Shown: positions 51,101-63,100 of the stretch, one piece after another
How positions within the stretch are numbered: the stretch's first letter is position 1
How the letters are laid out: the number at the start of each line of letters is the position of its first letter
Assembly: GCA_030248215.1 (NCBI GenBank)
Contig: JASANG010002537.1
Location: 62,001-126,000, forward strand
Direction: 5' to 3'
Length of the DNA: 64,000 nucleotides
DNA from: Enoplolaimus lenunculus
Taxonomy: Eukaryota > Nematoda > Enoplea > Enoplida > Thoracostomopsidae
The notes under the pieces: model-generated
What the model was told of the DNA's origin: nothing
Seen by the model: only the letters and a program-made list of their open reading frames with translations
Databases searched by the model: none
Position numbers and translations under genes: made by a program

Positions 51101-54100
51101 TAGTAAGTATTCTCAGTAGCAGAGTAAATTATTTCGTTGATTGTCAAAATGTGACTGCAATTGAAAACTTTAAGCTCTACCTTTAAATGAATGACAAAAT
51201 CTAAACTTAAAATTCTACTTCATAGCGGCAAGCAGTGATGTTAGAGCCCCACTAGTTCTCAAATATGGCTCGATATTTGGTTCAACAGCATCGTTACTGT
51301 AGTGAAAACAATGCTCCATTGAGCTGGTTAATTTTTAAAAAGCTGCTTCTGTCATTTATGATTTCATAAGACTTCATATTTAAAGTTTTGAAATGCTCAA
51401 AATGCTTAACTGCATTTAAACTTAAGGCCAAGTTGTTCCTGTGCCTTGAGAATTGACAGACTGCTCTTACAATTGGCAGGCCTCCTCCTTACTAGGGGGG
51501 CTAAAAATTATCAGGAGCGGTATACAAGGGATTTGGTTTAAGAAATTATTCTAGGAGAAAAAAATTTTCCAGAGGGGCTTAACCATATCTTGACCCCCTT
51601 TGGTTACGAGCCCGTGGGGCAGGATATTGGTTGTGTTCCGAAATTTTAGTTTTGAAGCGCATTTGTTTGCTAATTTTTCTATATTCAAGATTGACCAATT
51701 GTTCTGAATGCGCAAAAATTCTAAACTCCCATAATAACCTCGTTATATTTCGGACCTCTTTTAGCCACAAAACACAAATCTACTATTTGTTTGCTGAATC
51801 AATGTTTTTCAGAAAGTTTTATTCGAACATCAATCTTCAATGACGCAAATTGTTTTGGTTCAATATCCTCCATTAACGTGCCCGTTTGCAGCAATTTGTC
51901 CGAATACGTTTGCCGCCGTTAAACGGTAAATCAAATAACATTTTTTAGATGTTAACTCAAAATTACTTTTAATAACGGAACGTTAATTATAGATACCAGA
52001 GTAAAGGGCGTTAGAGACTAGTATGCTTTAGGCTAAGCTTTAAGCTTAGGTTTAGGATTGTTTTAGGCTTACACTTAAGTTTAGACTTACACTTTAGGTT
52101 TAGTTTGTGCTTAGGGGTAAGGCTTAGGTTTGAGCATAGTTGGCATTTCGTACCAGGGTCAAAAAATAGTATTGATATTCATAAATCCATTATATATTTT
52201 TCGACACTGAGAGAATTGGTGCGCGTAATCAAACAAAAATACACATGCTTTTATTGACTTTGTCGCAGTGTGGCAGAGACCTAAAATTTCTGCATATATT
52301 CTCGTCAAATTAGTCAGACTTTGTCCACTTTGCAGTGAAAATTGCTTAGATGTGACTCGTATATTTTCTGCAGGCCTGTAATAGGCTGCTCACCTTGCAG
52401 GGCGCGGCGAAAAAGTTTTTAGGAGGGGCATACAATGGCTTTGAATGATTTGAGGGTTGAGCCCCCATGCCTACCTTGGCTACGGGCCCGGTTCTCTGTT
52501 ATTTAGAGAGTAAATTCAGACATGCAGCACGCTTGTAAATTCGTGATTCGTTGCTACAAAATTTCTAGGTACTGACTAAAGGTGGTATGTGGCAGAACCA
52601 ATTCTGGCTGATCTGGTGTTTCTTCGCCACTACATACCTTGCGTTTGATTTTGAAGTAATTTTTACAAGAAAAACATCTGAAGTTCGAAAGTAAAACAAG
52701 CATTCTATTTGAATTTGAAGTTTCGTTTCTTTACAGAAATTTCCAAAATTCACAGCAAGCGCAAATCGAACGATGCAGCTCCGAACCAACGTTAAACGAC
52801 GTAGATCAGAATACCAGCAACGGAGAAAATGGCTTAAAAATTGGTTCTAAACACCAGTCACGCTGGTTGCTACCTAAATCAAACGACAGTACGAGTTGTC
52901 AGAACAGATCTCGAAATTGTGAAGCAAAAGGTGCGTCCAAGTGTAGCTTATGAAGACTACTTTTTATTAAATTAAAATAAAATTTAAAATTTGTTTCTGA
53001 TCAAACTTCGGCTCATGTAAAGATCAGGGGCAAACCGTGTTTCCGCAGCACTGCAATACAGGAAGCTTTAGCTTTAGACTAATTTTTTTGCTTAGACTTA
53101 GGTATAGCCTAGGGGCAAACCGTGTTTCCGCAGCACTGTAATACAGGAAGCTTTAGCTTTAGACTAATTTTTTGCTTAGACTTAGGTATAGCCTTTTCCG
53201 TACGCGTAGGCTTAGGTCTAGGCGTAGGAATAGGCTTTTACTACTGTTACGGCCATAGTTTTGTGTTGTCTAATATTTGGCTCTTGTGTACACTCTGCAG
53301 ATGGTGTTAATACAGACCATTTTTAGTGGTCCAATTTATACCGAAGCAGTAAAATTTGATTTCACGGTCACGTTTAAAAAATCACGTCCGAAACTTTATA
53401 TGTAATGTATAAAATCAAATACAGCATATATATTACCAGGACATCGGCGTTCGTTGTCAAATGTTTCAAATATGAACGAAATTCGAGTCATGATGGAACC
53501 AAAAGATGTTTTCAGTGTTCTGCCGTTGAAAATGCCTCGTCGATTGCGTTTTATTTATTTTTGGTACGTCATATTTCATATGTGTTACTAAACAACTGCA
53601 ATAAATTATGCATTTTGACTATTGCTACGTTGGCCAATGCAAAGAACAGGGCCGTAACAGCAGTATAGGCATATTCCTAAGCGTATGCGTAAGAATGAGC
53701 TTATACCTAATCATAAGCCTAAGCGTAGGTAAAAAAATAAGTCTGAAGCTTAAAGCTTACTCTATTACATAACCCCTGAAAAACGTTCCGTCCGTGATTT
53801 TTACATGGGCCACTGCGTTTAACACGGCAAAATAACTTAATACTAATAAAAGTTGACCAACTGCTAAATTATGAATAAGTTTTGCGAACTATTGTTACGT
53901 TATATACATGAAAACCATTGTTATTTAGTCGTGAAATTATTAAATTTCATTTTTGAATCATACGAAAAAGCTGATGCTGTCGGAGTATGCCAAGTCGGTT
54001 GCAATTATTTCGCAACGAATTTAATAGCAACTAACGATTCTGTACGATCTGTGAATTTCGCTCATCGGAACACTAAGAGTAAACAACTATGGTAATACCT

Positions 54101-57100
54101 ATTTACTGACTAATTACCACCACTTGCCTAAGATATCGCTAATTCTGTTTAAATTTTTACTAAATAAGTATTTAGCGTGTTTTAGGCACTTCAATTAATT
54201 TGTTTATGCTTAAAACTTTATAATCTATGAACAATTTTAAGGTCAAGAACGCGTTTTGTGACCAGAGCGATAATGTTGGTTGTTTGCATATGGATCGTTT
54301 GGCTTTCAGTAGTTGTTCACCAGTTGCAACAGTTGAATGCCGTGGCGAACAGGTGAACATTTAAAAGTCAAAAACCAGTAAATAAGTTCAAGTACAAAAT
54401 AGCAGAAATGTTTGCCATTAATTGTCGGGAATGAAATTTTGTGATATTAAATTTTACATTGAGTGCCTAATGTCGTGCGTGTTGAGTAGCTATTGCTTAT
54501 GTAGAAGTAACAAAAATTAATAAGCAAAAACGTGTAGAATCTAGCAAAAATCTATATCCCATAAAAACGATGAGGTCTTGATAGGTTTGGACCTAAGATT
54601 CAATGAAATGGACTATTTTGGACAGACTCAAAAATTAGTGAAATTGTACCAGTTGTGCATCCAGGCAGGGTCGTATATTTATCTCCCCACAGGCTCTGTC
54701 GTACTGAAAATTTTGCGCTACAACAGTGCACGCGAAGCTTAGAATATGTCTTTTAAAACCAAATATGTGTAAAGTTTAGCTATGTTTACAGTAGGACTTT
54801 AAAAGCTTTGCGCCTACTGAACAGTTGGTCAATGTTAAAATATCGAAAATTAGCTAAAATCCGCTTGAAACCAGCACAATTTCGGAAAACAATAAGTATC
54901 GTCCCCCATGTTAAAATTGTGGATCCGCGACCAGGGGCTGATCCAGAAATTTCTGTCGGGAAGAGTGGGCCGGCAAAAGTAATGAAACTGCAATTTTTAC
55001 TGTATTATGCTTTTATTTGCCAATATCCTGTGGGAAAAAATTGTAAGGTAGGGACCTTGCCATTATATAACCAAAATTATCTGACTGGGTGGCGCACGCC
55101 CCACCTCTGGATTGCTAGTGTCTGCTACTGAATTATACATCGCAAGATTATAATATGCGAATTTCAGAATGTTTGAATTTGGTATTAATAGATTTTGACG
55201 TAAATTTTTAGTCTGCACCAGCTCAACAACCCATTGGACTATCTTCACAGATCCACCGCTGTCAATTACAACAAATCTTCGCATACAGATCAATTGGAAA
55301 ACTCTATTGAAGAACGCAAACGTTTAGTTCAATTTTGGCCTGCTGCTGTAGCTCGTTATGGTCTTAGTTTGACAGGAAAATATGTCACAATGGTGCCATC
55401 TATTCATGGTGCGTTAACATCTGTAAATCACTTGGGCGTAGAAAATTTTTTGAATTTGAATCAGTAACGGATCAAACATTGTTAGGTTAGAGACGACACT
55501 GTCTGTGTTTTGCAATTTTACGGTTTTAAAGGACGGTTTTTAGCAAATTTTTCGTTTATATGAAGATTGACTAATTGCACTGAAAGGGTAAAATTTTATA
55601 ATTCTCTCGTTGCAATCTTGTCATGTTTTTTATCTAGTTGGCTAAAACACATAGTGAGTTTCAGATGAACTATTTGCTGATCTTCAGCTGTGGTTCCAAC
55701 GTTAGAGGTATATGTCATATAGCATTTGTAAATTTTGTTCGTGCTTTTCAGTGAAAAAATTAGTAACGCTTGAAGAACTGTTAACCAAAACTCAGTGCAA
55801 CTCAACAAAAACAAACGTTGCTGATGCAGTGGGTAAGTTTGTGCAAAAATCCTTTCTCGACTTAAAGATGAACCAAGTATTTCAATAGTTACTTACTCCG
55901 TATTTTTTTCTAGTTGGTTCTGTGGCTCCATCACATACAGAATTATATTAATAAATATACAGCAGGTTTAAATTTAGCGTTTTTCTTATTTTGCTTTTCG
56001 TTTGGTTTGACACAATAAACCGCAGGGAAATTGTAATTTTAAATAATACCAGGTAATGTTCGAGCCAATTTGGTTTACCAAAAGATATCAGAAGTGAGCA
56101 TCTTTTACTATATATGTATATATAATATATATGTATATATATTTATATATAGATATATATGTATATATAATTATATACAATATATAATATATTTTTATAT
56201 ACAAAAGGATATATAAATATATATGTGCAGCGTGTAAAAATTTAATAATAAGCAAATAGCTTGCGAATCGCTGCTAATTCAGCATAATCGTTATTATGTT
56301 AACTAAAGCCAAAACTGGTAAAATCTCTCTTCACCGTTTGTCTGTATGCTATTGCAGCATCATCATCATGATAAGGGCTTTTTTCCAAAACCTTGTAGAA
56401 TTCTTGACTAAATTTCCAAAACTATAATTAATAAATGATTGGCCAGTGAGCTGTATGGCTTGAAAAACTCTCTGCTTAAAGCTGTGAGTCTATTAATTTT
56501 GCCGTCTTGCCGCTGGTATAAGGACACGTGGTAATGCAGTGTTGGGCTTGATGTATTCCGCTTTAAAACATGGTTAGTTTATGTGACGTTTAGCAAAAAT
56601 AACCAATGTTCTCACAAAATAAACGTCTTCAACATTTCAAATTTTGATGTTTTAAATTCAAGACATTACTGTCTAAAGACTAAGGCATACGGCGTTGGTT
56701 CAAACGAGTAACCTTTTAGGGGCGAATAGCCTATTTAAGGTTTATTCCTAAGGATGAGCGTAAGCAAAAATTAGTCTAAAACTTAACGTCACAGAAACTC
56801 TGAGGCCTGTAGCCAGCACACCTTGTTCGGGGAGGTTGCAAACTTTTCACGAGTTGTGTACAAGGGTTGGGTGTCGAGTCCCTCCCCTTGGCGCACATCT
56901 GGCTACGGGTACGGAAACCGTTAAAAGTATTAAAACCACTCGAAGCAACAAATATAAATTTGTTAAAATAGACCTCAAGATTTTCAACGAATTATATTTT
57001 CCGTAGACTTTTGGTTCAAGATGATTATACGACATTCTCGTTCAATTGACGCGTTTTGTACAATGATAGCTGCAACTTCTTTAGTCGCAATAACTAATGC

Positions 57101-60100
57101 AGGTAAACATAACACACAGAATAGTGCCAGCCAAATTAGAACACCTGTAAGCGTCAAAGAATTCATTGATAAATGCACCCATCTCAGCAAAACGGTCACC
57201 CTTAATTTGTCACAATAAGGTGGGGTCGGTCGTACAAAGGGTAAAGCTGAACTCTGACCAGAATCATTACAAATACATCTGCCGTCCGAGAGCCGATAAG
57301 CGTTTATAGTTGACGAATAACTGAAACAGTCCACAAGTTGTTCACAATGGTGTCCACTGTACAGCACAGGACATCGGCAAATATAAGTTGGTGTTGCGTG
57401 TTGGTTGAGCGATTGATCTGAAATGAAGGCAGCGTTTGGAGATTCGTTGCTAAACACGGCCAGGGGTTCGTGATGCTTGAGTAGCACTCCACCGTTGTAG
57501 CACATCGGTGTTGAACAGTTTACGCCACCGAACCCATATTGGCAGTGGTTTTTGGTTCTAAGAAGTCGTGCAAACCTTAGAATGATGTTAGTTCGACCAA
57601 ACGTGAATGCAATCGTCTAAAAGTACAACTTTTACTCTTGACACTTTTACTGTATTGCAGGGTTGGCGTTGCCAGTTTTATGCAACAGGCATTCTTCAAC
57701 AGTTGTGTGAGGACGTTACGACTTGACGTCAGTGCCGGAGCAAACAGAGGTGGGGCTCCCCCCAAACTCCAGGGTAAGGGACTCTAAGCTCGCGAGCAAG
57801 AAGCTAGACGCAATATAACCCCTTCTCACATGGAGTTGCCTGTAGGCAACTCAGCGCAGTGTATATACATTAAATCGTATATATCGTACCGTGTTTAACA
57901 ATTGCAACACGTATACATAGTACTAAATCACCACAAGACGTGAGAGCCCCCTCGGGCTCGAGCGTCAAGCTCCTATAGCTGAGTGGTGATGGTATACGCC
58001 TCCCAATCCAGTTACTGGAGTTCGAATCCTAGCATAAAGCAGGTCTCAGGAGAAATAGAAAATATTCAAGTGAGAAAGGTTAAAACTTTTCTTCGGTTTT
58101 TGTATCAACAGGTTAGGGAGGGGGTTCCCCTAAATGGGGGATTGCGGCGTGGCTGCTCCGGTTCAGCTTGACGTAGCAATGTTTTGTCATAGGAATTCTG
58201 AACTCTGTTGCCCATAATAGCACCGTGACTGTTTAATTTTTTTGAACATGTTTTGTCTCTCAAGCCATATTTTAGTCGACTGTGGTATTTTTGCAGTGTC
58301 AGTTGGTTTAACGTTTCTATATTCGGACGTATTGTTATAATATATTACTTAACGTTACATTGATTGGTTTAAATTTTTAGAAAGTAATATCGTGAATGGA
58401 CATTGTTAACCTTTCCAATTTCTGGTAGCTGAAGTAGGTATATATGCATCTGCTGTTGATTGTTCTTATTTTTAACAGGTTTATAGCAATGGCGAATCTA
58501 AGAATGTGTGACGGTTCCTGCCTATCAGGGTGTAAACGAATATTAAAAATAACGGAAACGAAACACCGACATTGAAGTATAAAAGTTTCAAAGATGTTTT
58601 ATTTTTCTGCCAACACAATGGATGCGTGCAAATGTTCAATGAGCTTTCTAAAATTTTAAAAATAGCGTATGCATCGAAATTTTAAAGATTTTAGATGAAT
58701 TGTGTAATTTTGATTTCATATCAAACAACTACAGCATATCTGTAACGAAAAATCGCGAGATATATACGTCGATTATGACTAATTTTGAGTGTAAAGCTAA
58801 CGAATTTCAACTATTTCTATAACAGAAACGGACAATTTTTACCGGAAACCGACACCAATTTTCACTGGAAATGAATATCCGGTTTACACCCTGCATTTAA
58901 TAATAGTTGAAAAAGTCAAACGCAATTTCAAATCTAATTTTGTTCTCTTTTGGGGTATATAATGGCCTGCGTGCAGCACCTTTAATCTGCCAATGGTTCG
59001 CTCTTGATCATATGGTAACAGCATGAGTGTTCTGTGTGCTTTATTAAACCAAAAGAAGTGTTCTACAAAAGTACTAACTTACTTGCAGAAAAATTAATGC
59101 ATTTATGATTTTCATTTTCAGCAAACGAGTTTAAACAACTCATTAAGAACTCGTTAAATTGTGTAGCACATTTAGTATATAATATGATACACTGAAAGTT
59201 AATTGGAAACACCATTCACACGTGCTTGTTTTGCAGCAAAAACTTTGCATGTGCAACTTGCACGCGCAAGTTTGGTCACAAAGCATCCGTGAAATTCTTG
59301 CAGCTGCAACAAATTATTCACCAGAATTCATGCTATTTAATTTAATTCGCACTTGTGAATGCAGTTGCAAGTTGCTTGAAATTTCTTGCACCTGCAGTTT
59401 GATTGGTCAATCGGAATGTTCCTTTGAAAATGCTTGCAACTGCAAGTATTTCGTGCAAGTTACAGCTGCGAGTTCTCGCTGCAAAAACTTGCGCTTGTTA
59501 ATGGGGCTTCAGTGTAAACGAATAGTTTACAGCAATGAAGATCTGCTGTTTGTACAATAATTACATTTTTTAGAAGTTTCTACTATTCAAATACGTTGTA
59601 TTTAATCCATACACAAATTTTGTTCCTATCGTTATTGCATTAATATGAACTTTCTTGTTTGTTATACACAAGTGATAATTGAAAAACTTATTACGTTTAA
59701 TACCTCAAATAATTCTCATTTTCCTCCTCAAATGAGGATGTTTGAACGTTCACTAAGATCTGGATGAGGAATGTGTTCACTCACCGAAAGTGTCGAGCAA
59801 AAATTATTTTTTTATTTTGTTTGCTAAGGTATTTTCAAAAACTTTTCTTCTAAATTTCCGTTCTTTTGGCTTCTTCTGCACTTCAATCTTTTAAGTTTCG
59901 ATAAACGTCAAATTTTAAAAGTTTATACGCTTCAGTTTAACAAAATAAATAATAAATATGAAAAGTTTGATCAATGGTTTAACAACATAAAGACATTAAA
60001 CTTCTATTGAGCCGAAGCACTATGCTATTAGTTTAAATTACTTAACAAAATGAGTAGGTATAAAGTCTTATAACAAGCTAACGCGAAACGTTTCACTGGT

Positions 60101-63100
60101 CAGATTGCAGTGCTGTATGCTTCAGTAATCGCTGTTAACGTCGACAGTTCTGTTAAAACACCTACAAAGCGTAATCCGGGGTTGTGTCATCTCGAAATGT
60201 TTTGATGTTTATTGTTTGTATCGCAAAGCTTTCTAAATACGCTTAATACGCACAGTTTAGACGCTGTCTAAAGCCAATTTTAGTACAAAGAGTTTCATTG
60301 ATTGAACAATTTAGTTCTTTAAAATGTAACAAATATTTCACCAACAGCTCTGTATGTTCAAGTCAACATTTTCTATCCATATACAGAAATATGCCGTGAT
60401 TCATAAACAAAAGGTACAATGATAATTTTAGCTAATCTTAATCCAGAAGTAGTTGATTATTTCATTGTCCAATACAAACACTATGCAAGTAAAAATTTAA
60501 AATTATAAAAATACGGTGATTGAACGCTGCTTATAGGCTAACACAGCATGAAACGTGTTTCGCGTGTTACGCTTTAGGCCCGTATTCTCAAATGGGTATA
60601 GTAACTATTTGACAGTTAGTAACCGGTTTTCAAACTCACTATCTATTGCAGTTGTTGAACTTGAAATTAGCACAGGAGAATAGCGAATCGTACACGTGAA
60701 ATACGCTGAATTTTGAGCCTCAGCATTCACTGGTTTGAAAGTGTTACAAGACCTATCACCAACTGGTGATACGTACTGCTGTATTTACCCGAATAAGGGG
60801 GGTAATAAGAGGGGGTCCCCATTTTGGGTCCGAATCAATAGGAGTCCGTATCCCTAATAAGAGTCCGTAAGCGGATAGAGTCCCTAAACCTTAATTAGAG
60901 TCCATATATGTCAATTAATTGTAATTGTTGCGCATAAATGACTCCATGACCAAATATATTCAGTTCGAAACTTTAAAGCGTACTTAAATTTTGAAAGTAC
61001 ATTCCTAAGTATAACCTAGCATTATCGCTCAAACTATTGATACAAGACAAATAAACGTTTAATTCAACGGATAATTGCAGTACTGGATATATATCAGTAA
61101 CGAAGGGCGGCGGAGCGTGGGATAAAAATAAATAACAGTCCGTAACCGAATAACTAGGGGGTTCCGTCTGGAGAGGCCAAATAAATATCAGTCCCCCTCT
61201 TATTCGGGTCAATACAGTACGCACATTTGATAATATGGGCCTTGATTTCAATGTGTAACGGCAATTTATGCGTGAACGTAGAATCATTTAATTAACAGGA
61301 CTGTTAAAACTAAGGTGTTCGGATGTCCACCAGGCGGTATTGGCACCAAAATAGTCCAGTATTGAAAATCCTGGTATATATATATCTATATATATAATAT
61401 ATATAATATATATATATATATATATTTAAGTATACCATTAGTATGCAGTATGCTCCTTAGAACATTTACTCCTAATTTGACCCCATGTTATTAAATTGTG
61501 CTGAATGATATGTAAAATTTTTGAAAATTTTTGAGAAAATATTATTTCAGTCTCAAAGATTGACCCGGCATCTCAAAAAAACCGATCTGTAAGCAGTACC
61601 ATTTAAGCATGGAATGATCAAACGAGGTTAAGCATTTTAGAAGCTCAAGTATACTTACTAAAACTTCTATAATTGTAGCATAAGACCCCAAAATCACAGC
61701 ATTTTGACTGTATTTCTGGTAAAGCGTGAAAACAGTGTAATTCATCTTCTGCGTATCGTATAGCCTTAGATTTTAGAAAAGTCACATTGTTCATGGTACA
61801 TTAATAACAGATTTATTAAAAATTTCAAAATTAACAGTTTTAAATCTAGCAATGGTAAACAACGCCGAATTTTTAAATTTTATCAACAAACAAACAATAT
61901 GCCGAATATATATACTTTGTTATTACGAGATGAACGAAGATCGTAGATGTGTGATGCTCTTTTGCACATTATACTGAATATTTTTCGGTTCAACCTGATT
62001 TTGTGCCAACAAATCAGTTAACTTTACCATTAATTTAACTGTTTTATTTTGATTTTGAAAAACTACCGGAACGGTTTTGGAAGTCAAAAATAGTGGTCTT
62101 GATATTAGTAAGGTTGAGAAATTCGTTTTGGATTTTTGAAACGTGAATGAAATTACGTATATTAATCGATGATAATTTTTAACCCACGTTAATCAATGTG
62201 ACTACCCACTAAGAGGCAGTGTCACTAGAAGAATTGGAGATTGGGAGGCTTAGGTTTAGGATTTGGCTGATGTGTAGGCATTAAATTTAGGCATAGGTTT
62301 ATGTTTAGGCTTAGCGAGGTTTGGACCTTTTTTGAAGTTTCAAATACCATTCATCGCATTTTTCGAACGATTTAAATATTGTTGCAAATATAGCCGATGT
62401 GTCTCCTTTGTGATGTTGACTGTAACGGACATGGATATTCACCAACGACCTTATTGGCGGAGAAGCAGCAACCTGTGCTCGGGCCCGTAGCCAAGAGGGG
62501 GCCAGGGGGCTGAGACCCCCCAGGAAAATTTTCAACCTTGCTTATATCTCATTGAAAGCCCTTGAATGCCCACCTAAAAGATTTTTAGCCCACCTAGCAA
62601 AGTGAGCTGGCTACGGACTTGCCTGTGCTCTGCTGAGATTGTTAAATGTGTATAGCACCAATCATAACTTGATGACAGGTTATGTGACCTCTGAACCAAT
62701 ATAATTTGTGAAATTTAAAAATTTGTACAATAATGACATTCAATTTATCCTACAATTCTGTTGTATTGCAAATAAATACATTACCCAGTCTGTTTTATAA
62801 CCTATTGTTTTATCACTTTCAATAGCTATTTGCACACAGTTGAGAATTCTGCTGACTAAATTGTATTGGCTTTTTCAGTGAATTCAACACGAATATTAAA
62901 CGAAGACATACACATATCGAATAGGGAAGACCAGACACCATGGATCTCTCGATTGAAAATCCGGTAACGCAATTGTTGTTCAACGAGAGATTTTTTACAT
63001 CGGTTCGCAGTATTTCTAAGATATTTTAAATTGATTTAATTCATTTTGACAATAAGGAAAACGCCCAAAATTGAGACGATAAAAAGCACAACATAATTTG

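Larger units (their letters stand above)
55833..62878. other. Large SCAP intron
   Basis: This intron of about 7 kb holds the antisense EGF-like exon (56984-57557), a piggyBac-like MITE (57819-58079), a hAT-like MITE (58526-58893), a CTTGCA-rich cluster (59220-59510), a CTGTAGTGACCCG MITE (60779-61218), two TA-rich tracts and a CCCGTAGCCA copy (62481-62621). Between about 59560 and 60770 I see no supported feature. Confidence 0.55.

Noticed and set aside
57967-58034. Functional tRNA-Gly gene
   Set aside because: A and B boxes are present, but the acceptor, anticodon and T stems do not pair properly and the sequence lies inside a MITE.
59222-59560. 112-codon open frame on the plus strand
   Set aside because: Its cysteine-rich translation is produced by the CTTGCA palindrome cluster.
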